From the NCBI GenBank assembly GCA_934101345.1, contig CAKOQV010000001.1, positions 62,001-126,000 on the forward strand: a stretch of 64,000 nucleotides of DNA, read 5' to 3'. This document shows, in pieces, positions 26,161 to 36,500 of this stretch (the first letter of the stretch is position 1; every line of letters begins with the position of its first letter). The position numbers and the translations under genes are program-made. The notes beneath the pieces are model-generated. The model was not told the DNA's origin and did not search any database. It saw only the letters and a program-made list of their open reading frames with translations. The DNA is from an uncultured Bacilli bacterium (GTDB taxonomy: Bacteria > Bacillota_I > Bacilli_A > RF39 > UBA660).

Positions 26161-29100
26161 ATGGATAAAAAAGATATTAAAAATAAAAGTATTAATGAAC
26201 TGATGGCATTACTACTTGATAAAGATATTTTAAAAAAGGATAAGTTAAGAATAAATCGTATAGTTTATAGAAAATTAAATAACGATAGTGATCGCGCAAA
26301 TAATTGGAATTTGTTAAGAAAATATTTTAAAGGTTTAAAAGAAAATGTTAATATTGAGAATTGTTTGTCTGATAAAGATATGCCTAAATATGTAAAGAAA
26401 TATATTTTGGAATATGGTTTTAATGGTGAAGAGTTACGAATACTATTAAAGAAGAGTTTAGATTATGATTTAAAAGAATATATTGTAAAAGACTTACTTA
26501 ATGTAAGTTATGAGGTTGTAAGAATACTTAAAGATGATATGATTGTTGATAAATTAAAGAAGCTTTGTGTAAAAAAAAATATAAATAATTATAATATTAT
26601 TAGTGTATTGTTAGAAAATACAATCGATGATGAATGTAGAGAATACATTTTATCTACTGAAAAAAGAAGATTTGTTAGAGTACTTTATTCTACTTCAAAT
26701 AGAGAACTAATATATAGGCTTACTTTTGATTTTTCTAAAAATGGAGATTGTCTTAATAATGTTGATTTTATTCAAAAATATAAACCAAGTTTATTAAAAA
26801 ATTTATCTAGGGCTATTAATTGTAGATATATTAGAGATCTTTATGATAAAACATTTAAAAATGAAACACTTATTGGTATTGTACTAGATAGAAATGAACA
26901 AAAGATTAATAAAGTTATTAATAATGTAAGAAAAGAAGAATGTATCAGATTTCTTGAAGTAAAAAAATTACCTAAAGAATATGTTCAAGTTATAATAAAT
27001 AATAATATTAATTATTTAAATGATTATATCGATAAGCTTAGTGTTAGTGAAGTAATAAGAAAATTATATAATTATAAAAATATAAACTTGGAATTTAAAA
27101 AAATGATTGTTAATCGTAGGTGTGATGATCTAATTAATGAGTTAAATAGATATGATCTTAAGAAATATTTGGATTATGTTAATTATCACTATTATAATGA
27201 TAAATTGATTGTTAATACTATTAATAATAAAATTATTGATGAAGAAATATTCAGTGTTTTAAATACTCATACTTATGATAATAATATTATTGATTTTATA
27301 GTAAAATATAAAGATGACTATATAAAAGAATTTTTATCTAATATTGATTGGGATAATCTTATTTATAATAAAAAAAATAATGATAGATATATTGATATAA
27401 TTACTTCTTTAACTAATAATGTTCAAGATAAAATATATAAAAAAAATAATAAATATATAAAAAACATTTTAAGTAAATATGATAGCGATACTTTAAATAA
27501 ATTTTTAAGTAATAGCAATATTACCTCCAGTAAATTTATTCGTACTGTGCAAAATGTTATATTTAAAATATTTGATGTTAGTGATGAGAAGATAAATTAT
27601 TGTAGTATTATTATAAAATATAGTAATGGAAGAAATATTTTTGAGTTGTTAAGAAATATAGAAGAATTTTTCAATAAAATTGAAATGGATATTAGTTTAT
27701 TCTTTCAATATGGTAGTTATGAATTTGGTAACAAGTTAATTGATAATATAATTGAAATTAATAATAATAATGAAATAAATGATTTTATTAATGTTAAAAA
27801 ATATTTATTTGATAATTATTTTGATAATACTTTGAATAATGCTACGATGATTATTAATTTGAATTTAGTAATTAAAAATTATAATTTATATAAAAATTTA
27901 TTATTAGATATAAGTAATAAAAAATGTATACTTAATGATAATGATAAAAGTAATTTGTATTTACTTTTTAGTGGAAAATTTGCTGGTACTCCTTTAACTT
28001 TATATGAATTAGATGAAATTAAAAAGAAAGAATTTAGTAAATATAAAGAAGAAATACTTGATAAGAATACTTATATTAATAGAATTAAAGATATATTTTT
28101 TAATAATATTATTGCTTATAATAGTAATTATTTTGATAGTATTGGTAATATTTCATTACTGAAGATACTACAAAAAGATAATATTGATAATAAGGAAATT
28201 TTCTATTTAACTGAAGAAATTATTACTAGTATGGATATTATTAATAAACTGGCTACTACTAATGACAGAGATGAACTAGTTAAAATTGTTATTTCTTATA
28301 TAGATGGGGAAGATACTCCTGTTAATAGAATGATTAATGATATTATAGATATTAAGAGTAAAATTAGAAGATTGTATGAACTTGATAGTATGTATAATTT
28401 AACTACTTTAGAATATGCGAGAAAGGTACCTGGTATATACAATAGGGAATATATGGAACTTTATGGTGGAGAGGTATTTGATTTTAGTGATAAAAATTAT
28501 GTATTATATGCACATGTGGTAAGTAGTAGAGAGAATATTGAAGATTTGGTTAATGGTTATAGTAGCGGTAATAGTAATTTTATTTCTTTTAGTCCAATTA
28601 GTTATAGAGGGCAGAAATATTATTATGATTACTGTGATTGTATATTGGCATATGATACTATATATGATAATAGCTTTATATGTAGTTCTTTATCTAATAT
28701 GGGAAGTAATCATTGCATGGTAGAAAGGAATAGTGCAGTTGTGGCCGACAAATATAGAAATCAGAGAGGAATATTAGAAACTAGTTCTGTGAAGAAACAA
28801 AATGCCGAAACATTATTATATAGGGAAGGATTAAAACCATGTGGTATTATACTTGTTAATGGTAAAAAACCTAATAGTGATGAAATTATGTATCATAAAA
28901 GATATAATTTACCTTTTATTATTACACAAAAGAAAGGGACTGTGATTGATAATCCAAAGAGAGTGTTTACTTCTGGAAATGGCAAATATGTCAGTGACAG
29001 TAGGGTAAAAGAGCTTGATAGTATAAAGAAATATATTGATAGCAAACTAACAATTAAAAAAGAAAATGATATATATACAGGAAGAGAGATAGCTATATTT

Positions 29101-29931
29101 ACTGATACACATGCTATGTATGAACCTACTATTGCAATACTTGAGGATATTAGATATAGGGGTATAAGTGAGATTTATTCACTTGGTGATAATACTTCAC
29201 TTGGACCTAGTCCTAGAGAAGTACTTGATTTGATGGATAAATATAATGTAAAACAAATTATGGGTAATAGTGAGTATTATTTAACACTAGGAGGTAGTCC
29301 TTTTAATTACTGGAATGAAGAAAGAGAAAGAAGCTTAGATTGGACTAATGATAGAGTACAGGGATATATTAATGATTTAAAATTATATAAGCCTTCTTTA
29401 GACTTATTACTTGGTGATAAAAAGATAGCACTATGTCATTTTGGTAATGATATTAGATGGGATTTTATTAAACATAATACTTGGATATATCAAGATAATA
29501 TTGGTAATGGAAAGTCTTCTGAACAATTTATGTTTACTAATAGTGACGAATATAATAAAGAAGTAGAATATATGATAAATAAATATGGTATTGATAATCC
29601 TAAAGTACAAGGATATTTATCTAGCAAGAATACTCCTATGTTTGAAGGCAAACTTATTACTTCGTATGATGATGTTTTTCAAGGTCATGTTCATTTTGAA
29701 TTAGAAGATAGACTTAATAATACTAATATTCATACTTTAAGAGGAGCTGGTATGGGAGAACTTGATGAAAGTAAGAAGAGTATGGCATATTATATAATTT
29801 TAAAAGAAAAGAAAATAGGTGGATATGATATAGAAAAGGTATACATACCATTTAATAAAAATAGTTTATTATCTAGTATATACTCTTCTGATATGCCTAC
29901 GAAAACAAAGATACTTAGTTACTTGAAATAA
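26161..29931 (+). CDS. Giant helical-repeat protein with ART-like region and C-terminal metallophosphoesterase
   Basis: 1256 residues, no signal peptide or membrane helix. Residues 1-740 are helical and Lys/Asn-rich, suggesting a solenoid scaffold. Residues about 750-950 are a distinct domain with YVLYAHVVS (about 777), NFISFSPISY (about 803) and AETLLYREGLKP (about 882); the His, Ser-x-Ser and Glu-LL-x-R-x-G order recalls ADP-ribosyltransferase folds, an inference from pattern only. Residues about 975-1200 are a calcineurin-like phosphoesterase: TDTH (981-984), LGDN, GNSE (GNHE variant), CHFGND and GHVH. Monocistronic. A nucleotide- or protein-modifying enzyme is plausible; the substrate is unknown. 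Confidence 0.7.
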   Translation: MDKKDIKNKSINELMALLLDKDILKKDKLRINRIVYRKLNNDSDRANNWNLLRKYFKGLKENVNIENCLSDKDMPKYVKKYILEYGFNGEELRILLKKSLDYDLKEYIVKDLLNVSYEVVRILKDDMIVDKLKKLCVKKNINNYNIISVLLENTIDDECREYILSTEKRRFVRVLYSTSNRELIYRLTFDFSKNGDCLNNVDFIQKYKPSLLKNLSRAINCRYIRDLYDKTFKNETLIGIVLDRNEQKINKVINNVRKEECIRFLEVKKLPKEYVQVIINNNINYLNDYIDKLSVSEVIRKLYNYKNINLEFKKMIVNRRCDDLINELNRYDLKKYLDYVNYHYYNDKLIVNTINNKIIDEEIFSVLNTHTYDNNIIDFIVKYKDDYIKEFLSNIDWDNLIYNKKNNDRYIDIITSLTNNVQDKIYKKNNKYIKNILSKYDSDTLNKFLSNSNITSSKFIRTVQNVIFKIFDVSDEKINYCSIIIKYSNGRNIFELLRNIEEFFNKIEMDISLFFQYGSYEFGNKLIDNIIEINNNNEINDFINVKKYLFDNYFDNTLNNATMIINLNLVIKNYNLYKNLLLDISNKKCILNDNDKSNLYLLFSGKFAGTPLTLYELDEIKKKEFSKYKEEILDKNTYINRIKDIFFNNIIAYNSNYFDSIGNISLLKILQKDNIDNKEIFYLTEEIITSMDIINKLATTNDRDELVKIVISYIDGEDTPVNRMINDIIDIKSKIRRLYELDSMYNLTTLEYARKVPGIYNREYMELYGGEVFDFSDKNYVLYAHVVSSRENIEDLVNGYSSGNSNFISFSPISYRGQKYYYDYCDCILAYDTIYDNSFICSSLSNMGSNHCMVERNSAVVADKYRNQRGILETSSVKKQNAETLLYREGLKPCGIILVNGKKPNSDEIMYHKRYNLPFIITQKKGTVIDNPKRVFTSGNGKYVSDSRVKELDSIKKYIDSKLTIKKENDIYTGREIAIFTDTHAMYEPTIAILEDIRYRGISEIYSLGDNTSLGPSPREVLDLMDKYNVKQIMGNSEYYLTLGGSPFNYWNEERERSLDWTNDRVQGYINDLKLYKPSLDLLLGDKKIALCHFGNDIRWDFIKHNTWIYQDNIGNGKSSEQFMFTNSDEYNKEVEYMINKYGIDNPKVQGYLSSKNTPMFEGKLITSYDDVFQGHVHFELEDRLNNTNIHTLRGAGMGELDESKKSMAYYIILKEKKIGGYDIEKVYIPFNKNSLLSSIYSSDMPTKTKILSYLK

Positions 29932-29936
29932 TAAGA

Positions 29937-29960
29937 AAAGAACATGAAAATGTTCTTTTT
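29937..29960 (+). terminator. Rho-independent terminator
   Basis: AAAGAACAT (29937-29945), loop GAAA, ATGTTCTTT (29950-29958), followed by T residues. Confidence 0.85.
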
Positions 29961-30047
29961 ATGTAGATATTTGTCTAAAAAAGTCTTTTTAACCTAGACT
30001 AAGGTAGTTAAATATGTTATACTTTTTATTGGTAGGACAGTGATATT

Positions 30048-31496
30048 GTGAAGAAAAACAGAAGAAAAAGAAGTAAGAATAAGGGTATTTGGTTTTTTAG
30101 AGCAATTGCTATAATATCAATAATTATATTTATAGTATTTGGGATTATGTTATATGTACTTGATATGATACCATTTAAGTATTTAATTATCTTTTATATA
30201 GTATTTGGACTATTATATTTATATTTATTTATTACATCTTTTCCTAAGAAAATAAAGAATAAATTTAAGATTAGTTCATGTGTATTTTTAATACTTTTTG
30301 CTACCATATTTGGCGTTGGTATTAAATATTTAAATGATACTATGGATTTTGTTGGGGTTATAAGTAAAGATTTATTTCAAAAAGAGGTATATTATGTTAT
30401 GACTTTAGGGGATTCTAAATATAAAGATATTAAATATTTAGATGGTAAGTCTATAGGCATATATAGTTCTAAGAATAGTACTAAAGCTAGTAATGAATTA
30501 AATAAAAAGATAAAGAATATTTCTAAAGAGTATAAGAATGTTGTGGAATTATTTGAAGATTTACAAGATAATAAGATAGATGCTGTATTAATTAATGAAT
30601 CTACGAAGAATTTACTTGATACTGATTTAGCTGATATGAAACTTAAATTAAAGGAAATATATAAGGTATATGTTTCGATAGAAAAAACTGATATAGTAAA
30701 AGTAGTTGATATTACTAAGAAGCCATTTAATATATATGTAGCAGGTGGAGATGCTTATGGTAGTATTGATAATGTTACTAATACTGATGTTAATATGATT
30801 ATTACAGTAGATCCTGTTAATAAAAAAGTATTACTTACTTCAATACCAAGAGATTATTATGTTAATTTACCTTCGTTTGGTGATGATGCTTATGATAAAC
30901 TTACTCATGCTGGATATTATGGTATAGAAGAGTCTGTTAAAGCTATAGAGAATTTACTTGATATTGATATTAATTATTATGTTAAGGTTAATTTCTCTAC
31001 TATTGAAGGTGTTATTGATGCAATTAAAGGTGTTGATGTTTATTCTGATTATAGTTTTAATGAATGTGCTTATGGTATATATCATTTTAATAAGGGAATG
31101 AACCATTTAAATGGAAAACAAGCTCTTGCTTTTGCTAGAGAAAGGAAATCCTTTTCAGATGGTGATATACAAAGAGTTAAGAATCAGCAGAAAGTTCTTA
31201 CAGCAATTATAGATAAAGTAACATCATCAACAACATTAGTGACTAATTTTTCACAAATATTAGATAGTGTTGGTAATAGTTTTTCAACGAATATGGAAAG
31301 TAAAAATATTAATAGATTTATAAAGATGCAACTTAATGATATGCGAAGTTGGAGTATAGAAAGTCAAAATCTAGTTGGTACGGATTTTTATACTTATACT
31401 TATACATATCCAAATTTACAATTATATGTAATGAAACAAGATGAAAATTCTATTGATGTGTCAAAAAATAAAATAAATAAGTATTTAAAATGGTAA
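30048..31496 (+). CDS. LytR-CpsA-Psr (LCP) family wall-polymer ligase
   Basis: A 482-residue membrane protein with three N-terminal helices, an extracytoplasmic insert (about 115-225) and the LCP catalytic domain (about 225-430): TNTDVNMIITVDP, LTSIPRDYYVNLP, KLTHAGYYG, and the Arg cluster ALAFARERKSFSDGDIQR, which binds the polyprenyl pyrophosphate. LCP enzymes move teichoic acids or capsule from the lipid carrier to peptidoglycan. The insert (YLDGKSIGIYSSKNS, NKIDAVLINES) resembles part of a solute-binding-protein domain. GTG start at 30048. It heads the polysaccharide cluster. Confidence 0.9.
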   Translation: MKKNRRKRSKNKGIWFFRAIAIISIIIFIVFGIMLYVLDMIPFKYLIIFYIVFGLLYLYLFITSFPKKIKNKFKISSCVFLILFATIFGVGIKYLNDTMDFVGVISKDLFQKEVYYVMTLGDSKYKDIKYLDGKSIGIYSSKNSTKASNELNKKIKNISKEYKNVVELFEDLQDNKIDAVLINESTKNLLDTDLADMKLKLKEIYKVYVSIEKTDIVKVVDITKKPFNIYVAGGDAYGSIDNVTNTDVNMIITVDPVNKKVLLTSIPRDYYVNLPSFGDDAYDKLTHAGYYGIEESVKAIENLLDIDINYYVKVNFSTIEGVIDAIKGVDVYSDYSFNECAYGIYHFNKGMNHLNGKQALAFARERKSFSDGDIQRVKNQQKVLTAIIDKVTSSTTLVTNFSQILDSVGNSFSTNMESKNINRFIKMQLNDMRSWSIESQNLVGTDFYTYTYTYPNLQLYVMKQDENSIDVSKNKINKYLKW

Positions 31497-31549
31497 TTGA
31501 TATTGTATTTGAATAAATATGATATTAATTTAGAAGGAGATAATAGAAG

Positions 31550-32641
31550 ATGAAAAAAAAATATACAAAAAAAAGAATTGCAATTTTTACTGATAATTTT
31601 AATGTTGGAGGAATTCAAAAGTCTTTAGTAAATTTATTAAATAATAATGATTATGAAAAATATGATATTGATGTTTATGTTGCTAATTATGAAAACAATT
31701 TTTTTGATGTTAATCCTAATGCTAATATAATTAGATTTAATAAGACTTCATCAATCTTAAAATTTATTCCTTTTAATGTTGTGTATAAGGTATATAATCC
31801 GATTGTATTGAATAAAGAATACGATTTAGCTATTGATTTTGATAGTTATCAAATGCATACTGCTATTGGTGCACTTAAATGTAAAAGTAAAAAGAAAGCA
31901 ATTTGGATTCATAATGATATACAAATAAAAATAAAGGAAGAATTTAAATATAGGATTTTACATTTCTTTTTTAAGGACAAATATGATTATTTTGATACTT
32001 ATTGTGCAGTTTCACAGGGGGCTTTAGATTCTTTTAAAGAGATTAATAAAAATAAAAACAAGGATAAATGTTATCTAGTTATACCAAATTATATTGACAC
32101 AAAAGAAATAGCTGATAAGCTTAAAGAAAAAAGTGATATAAAAGTTGATAAAGAAAAAGTTAATATTGTTACAGTAGGAAGATTGTGTCATCAAAAAGGA
32201 ATTGATATTATGCTTGATAATATTAAACAGCTTAGTAATGTTAGAAAAGATTTTCATTTGTATATTATTGGTGATGGTGATGAAAAGGAAAAACTTATTG
32301 AGCAAATGAAAAGACTTGATTTAGAACAATATGTTACTTTTTTAGGCAATCAAAAGAATCCTTTTAAGTATTTGAAAGAAATGGATTTATTTTATCTTTC
32401 TAGTAGATATGAAGGGCAAGGAATGGTTATATTAGAAGCAAAGAGTGTTGGACTTGATGTATTAATACCTAAACATTTAGAAAAGTATTGTCCGCCAATT
32501 AAAGGTGTAGACGATGTTTTATTGTATTTAAAGAAGTATAAGAAAAGTAATAAGACTAAAAAATTTGATGACTTAAACGATTACAATAATAATATTAGAA
32601 AAGAATTAAATAATTTGTTTGATGCTTCAAATGATAAATAA
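31550..32641 (+). CDS. Glycosyltransferase family 4
   Basis: A 363-residue cytoplasmic GT-B glycosyltransferase. N-terminal domain begins KRIAIFTDNFNVGGIQKSL, a typical GT4 opening; the nucleotide-sugar half shows NIVTVGRLCHQKGIDIML and the EX7E motif within RYEGQGMVILEA. It most likely adds a sugar to the lipid-linked repeat unit. AGAAGGAG precedes the ATG. First of a run of closely spaced biosynthetic genes; acceptor and sugar cannot be assigned. Confidence 0.88.
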   Translation: MKKKYTKKRIAIFTDNFNVGGIQKSLVNLLNNNDYEKYDIDVYVANYENNFFDVNPNANIIRFNKTSSILKFIPFNVVYKVYNPIVLNKEYDLAIDFDSYQMHTAIGALKCKSKKKAIWIHNDIQIKIKEEFKYRILHFFFKDKYDYFDTYCAVSQGALDSFKEINKNKNKDKCYLVIPNYIDTKEIADKLKEKSDIKVDKEKVNIVTVGRLCHQKGIDIMLDNIKQLSNVRKDFHLYIIGDGDEKEKLIEQMKRLDLEQYVTFLGNQKNPFKYLKEMDLFYLSSRYEGQGMVILEAKSVGLDVLIPKHLEKYCPPIKGVDDVLLYLKKYKKSNKTKKFDDLNDYNNNIRKELNNLFDASNDK

Positions 32642-32653
32642 TTTATAGAGGAA

Positions 32654-33673
32654 GTGATTTTGGTGAAAGATAAAATAGATATTGTAATTCCTTGGGTAGA
32701 TGGAAACGATATAGAATGGCAAAATGAAAAAAATAAATATAAGCAAAAAAAAGATGAAAAATTAAATAATAGTTCTCGTTTTCGTGATTGGGATAATTTG
32801 CAATATATATTCCGTGGAATTGAAAAATTTATGCCTTGGGTTAATAATATTTTCTTTATAACTTGGGGACATTTACCTAAATGGTTAAATGTTGATAATC
32901 CTAAACTTAAGATAATAAATCACAAGGATTATATTCCTAGTAAATATTTACCAACGTTTAATTCTCATACTATTGAGTTAAATCTTTATAGAATAAAAGA
33001 TTTAAGTGAAAAGTTTATTTATTTTAATGATGATACATTTGTTATTGATTATATGAGTGAAAGTATGTTCTTTAAAAATGGTCTTCCTTGTGATTGCGGG
33101 ATTTTAAATCCAATTATACCGGTTGGATATGATAACTTTAGCAATGTTTCAGTAAATAATCTTACAATAATTAATGAAGAATTTAATAAAAGAACTTCTA
33201 TAAAAAAGTCGATATTTAATTGGTATAATATAAAATATGGTTCTAATTTAATACGAAATTTTTCATTGATACCTTGGGGAAAGTTTCCTGGATTTTATAA
33301 TGGACATTTGCCTAATTCATTTCTTAAGTCAACATTTTGTGAAGTATGGCAGAAATATGAAGAAACTTTAGATAATACTTGTTCGTGTCATTTAAGAGAT
33401 AATTTTACTAATGTTAATCAGTGGTTAATGAGATATTGGCAACTTGGAAAAAATCAATTTTATCCTAGGAATCCAAATTTTGGAAAATTTTATGAAATTA
33501 CTGACAATAATGATAATATTATTAATGATATAAAAAGCCAAAAATTTAAAATGGTGTGCTTGAATGACGGAATAAATATTAATAATTTTGAGAAAACTAA
33601 GTATGAAATAAATGAAGCTTTGTCTTTTGTTTTACCGAATAAGTGTTCATTTGAAAAGAGTGATACTATATGA
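32654..33673 (+). CDS. Stealth-family sugar-phosphate transferase
   Basis: About 339 residues of the Stealth family, which transfers hexose-1-phosphate to a glycan to make phosphodiester-linked capsule units. CR1 is IDIVIPWVDGNDIEWQ at the start; CR2 follows with RFRDWDNLQYIFRGIEKFMP, PWVNNIFFITWGH and FIYFNDDTF, the last holding acidic active-site residues; NGHLPNSFLKST matches the later conserved region. Three possible starts lie within 10 bases (GTG 32654, TTG 32660, GTG 32663); spacing to AGAGGA favours the later two. The stop is TGA and overlaps the next ATG. Confidence 0.88.
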   Translation: MILVKDKIDIVIPWVDGNDIEWQNEKNKYKQKKDEKLNNSSRFRDWDNLQYIFRGIEKFMPWVNNIFFITWGHLPKWLNVDNPKLKIINHKDYIPSKYLPTFNSHTIELNLYRIKDLSEKFIYFNDDTFVIDYMSESMFFKNGLPCDCGILNPIIPVGYDNFSNVSVNNLTIINEEFNKRTSIKKSIFNWYNIKYGSNLIRNFSLIPWGKFPGFYNGHLPNSFLKSTFCEVWQKYEETLDNTCSCHLRDNFTNVNQWLMRYWQLGKNQFYPRNPNFGKFYEITDNNDNIINDIKSQKFKMVCLNDGININNFEKTKYEINEALSFVLPNKCSFEKSDTI

Positions 33674-35001
33674 AAAGAAAATTAAAAGAAGCATTTATAA
33701 AAATAAAAAGTAATGACTTTTGGAGAAAATTATTTAAGAATTCTTTCTATGCAATAATGGGTGAAGGTGGTTCTTCGGTTATTAACTTATTTGTAGTTTT
33801 CTTGTTAATAAAGCTGTTAGGAAATGATAAATATGCAATTTTAGTATTGGCTCAATCTTATATGTCAATTTTAGATTTGATAATTAACTTGCAAAGTTGG
33901 CAAAGTGTTATAAAGTTTGGCGAAGAAATGAGAGTTAAAAATAAGATTGATAGATATTTGGAGTATATTAAATTAGGGACAATTTTAGATGTTTCTACAG
34001 CACTTTTATGTGGAATAATTGGCTTTTTTATTGCACCTCTTGTTGGAAGCATATTTAATTGGAGTAGAGAATTAATAGTTTGCTGCCAAATATTTACGGC
34101 GGAAATATATTTTCATTTTTCTGGTACTCCAATAGCTGTATTAAGACTAGAAAATAAGTTTAATTTAGTAGCATTACAAAAAATAATTTCTGCTGCTATA
34201 AAGTTGATAACATTGTTAGTAATTGTATTTATGACTCCCAAAATGTCATTAATAGCGGCTGTTATAATTTATGTTGCTACAGACATAATTTCACATTTAA
34301 TCTTAGTAGCAATGTTTTTCTCTGTTGTACATAAGAAGTGGGGAATAAAAAAATTATTTAAATCTAAAATACCACAAAATAAAGGCGAATTTATTAAGTA
34401 TACAATATGGTGTACTTTAGGAGATGCTGTTGATATTCCTGTTTTATATTTAGATGTATTTGTTGTATCAGCATTAAAATTAGAGTTGGTAACTGTTTTT
34501 AAGGTGTTCAAACAAATAATGTCTATTTTATCAAAATTAGCATCACCAATTTATCAAGCAATCTTTCCACAATTTTCAACTTTGGTTGCTAAAGGTGAGT
34601 TTAAAAGGGGATATGATGCAGTTATTAGAATAAGAAATGCAGTATATAAGTATTTTATACCATTAATTATGTTAGTTGGACTTAGTTCACCAATTTGGTT
34701 AAAGGTTATTTTTGGCGAATTATTTTCACAATACTGGTATGTGTTATTTATTTATCTGATAGTACATACATATGCATTATCGTACACTACTATCCATCCA
34801 TACTTTACTGCGTTAGGAAAAGTAAAAGAAGGATTTATAATTTGCTTGATAGCAAATATTGTATATTTAGGACTAGCACTATTATTAACTAAACATATCG
34901 GTATGATTGCTATTGTTATTAGTTATACTATTCAGATTTTAATTGTTATTCTTACAAAAAAGAAAATTATTAAAAAGGAAATTGATAGTAATGATGTTTA
35001 A
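33670..35001 (+). CDS. Polysaccharide flippase (Wzx/MOP superfamily)
   Basis: A 443-residue protein with about 12 to 14 membrane helices. The opening SFYAIMGEGGSSVINLFVVFLL and the middle KQIMSILSKLASPIYQAIFPQ are typical of Wzx/RfbX-type O-unit flippases. It would move the undecaprenyl-PP-linked repeat unit to the outer leaflet. ATGA-type overlap with the Stealth gene and an 11-base overlap with the next gene show a tight operon. Confidence 0.88.
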   Translation: MKRKLKEAFIKIKSNDFWRKLFKNSFYAIMGEGGSSVINLFVVFLLIKLLGNDKYAILVLAQSYMSILDLIINLQSWQSVIKFGEEMRVKNKIDRYLEYIKLGTILDVSTALLCGIIGFFIAPLVGSIFNWSRELIVCCQIFTAEIYFHFSGTPIAVLRLENKFNLVALQKIISAAIKLITLLVIVFMTPKMSLIAAVIIYVATDIISHLILVAMFFSVVHKKWGIKKLFKSKIPQNKGEFIKYTIWCTLGDAVDIPVLYLDVFVVSALKLELVTVFKVFKQIMSILSKLASPIYQAIFPQFSTLVAKGEFKRGYDAVIRIRNAVYKYFIPLIMLVGLSSPIWLKVIFGELFSQYWYVLFIYLIVHTYALSYTTIHPYFTALGKVKEGFIICLIANIVYLGLALLLTKHIGMIAIVISYTIQILIVILTKKKIIKKEIDSNDV

Positions 35002-36481
35002 TTATGAATATTTTAGAAAAAAGAAAATTTTAATATTTTTACCACATCAGGATGATGAGATAAACACAGTATATGGAATGATTGGTAATATAAAAAAAGT
35101 TGATGGTATTGTTAAAGTTGTTTATAGTACTAATGGTGATTATTGTGTTAATGCAAAATATCGTATTAAAGAAGCTATAAATAGTTTGAAAATAGTGAAT
35201 ATTAAGAAAGATGATATAATTTTTATGGGTTATTCAGATCAAGCACCGGAAAATAATAATCATTTATATAATGAGGATGTTAAATGGATTTCACATAATA
35301 AAATTAGTAATACATATTTACCTTATGGAAAAGAATATCATTTTGATAAATATAATGAACATGCTATTTTTAATAGACAGAATTTTGCAAATGATCTTTT
35401 GAATATTATTACTGATGAGCAACCCGATATAATAATAGGTATAGATTATGATAATCATTGTGATCATCGCGCATTATCTTTATCATTAGAAAGCGCAATT
35501 GGAAGATATTTAAGGATATCTAAAAATAAACCTATTGTTTTAAAAGCTTTTGCGTATAATAACTCGTATAATGGAGAAGTTGATTATAATAATCCAAATC
35601 CAATGTCAATAATGAAAAAAATTGAAAATCCTTATTATGATTGGAATAATAGAATAAGATTTTATCAGTCTGATGATGCCGTTAAAAATCTTTTGATAAA
35701 TAATATTTATTTTAAAGGATTGCTACAGCATCATAGTCAGTATATTTTTAATAGAATAAAATCTGTTGTTAATTCTGATATGATATTTTTTATAAGAAAT
35801 ACTGGTAATTTACTAAACAATAGTGTTATTAGTGTTTCTTCGGGTAATTCTAAATATTTGTGTGACTTTATGCTTTATGATACTTCTGATATAACATATA
35901 AAGATAAATTATATGATAGTGGATATACAATTATTGATAGTAATGATAAATTAAAAAAAATTGATATAACCTTTCAGAAAAAAGTAAATGTCAATTGTGT
36001 TAATATTTATACTTCATTAAATAGTGCTAAACTAATTAAAATAACTATAAATGAAATTGAATATTCTTTTCAATATTTTAATCATATATATTCTATACAT
36101 GACTTAAACTTCAGCAATATTACAAACTTGTCAATTACATTAAGCTCTGATGATGAAAAAAATATCGAAATTGGCGAATTAGAAGTGTTAGAATATGAGG
36201 ATATGCTTTATTATGCTAAACTTTCTTATCATAATAACTTTATATATAATTATAGGAAAGAATGGAATGTTTCATATAGTACGAATTTAAATAGTACGAA
36301 TTTTAAACTTATTAATGAGAAGAATAAGATAAGCCTTTTATATAATGATAAAATTGTTGATCAAATAAAAATAAAGAGATTTACATTCAAAAAATTAAAT
36401 GATATAATTGATAATGTATGTATATTTTTAGGTAGAGTGATTCAAAAAATTGTTAAAATTAAAAGAAATATAATTAATTAG
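34991..36481 (+). CDS. PIG-L family deacetylase
   Basis: About 496 residues. The N-terminal 250 hold the LmbE/PIG-L zinc deacetylase: LIFLPHQDDEIN (His and Asp ligands near 19-22) and DYDNHCDHRALS near 150-162. These enzymes remove acetyl from GlcNAc-type sugars. The C-terminal 200 or so residues are beta-rich (KVNVNCVNIYTSLNSAKLI), possibly a discoidin-like sugar-binding module; this is inference. ATG-ATG at 34991/34994 within the end of the flippase gene is the likely start, behind AAAAAGGA. Confidence 0.82.
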   Translation: MMFNYEYFRKKKILIFLPHQDDEINTVYGMIGNIKKVDGIVKVVYSTNGDYCVNAKYRIKEAINSLKIVNIKKDDIIFMGYSDQAPENNNHLYNEDVKWISHNKISNTYLPYGKEYHFDKYNEHAIFNRQNFANDLLNIITDEQPDIIIGIDYDNHCDHRALSLSLESAIGRYLRISKNKPIVLKAFAYNNSYNGEVDYNNPNPMSIMKKIENPYYDWNNRIRFYQSDDAVKNLLINNIYFKGLLQHHSQYIFNRIKSVVNSDMIFFIRNTGNLLNNSVISVSSGNSKYLCDFMLYDTSDITYKDKLYDSGYTIIDSNDKLKKIDITFQKKVNVNCVNIYTSLNSAKLIKITINEIEYSFQYFNHIYSIHDLNFSNITNLSITLSSDDEKNIEIGELEVLEYEDMLYYAKLSYHNNFIYNYRKEWNVSYSTNLNSTNFKLINEKNKISLLYNDKIVDQIKIKRFTFKKLNDIIDNVCIFLGRVIQKIVKIKRNIIN

Positions 36482-36500
36482 AAAGAGAAGTTGATAGAAA

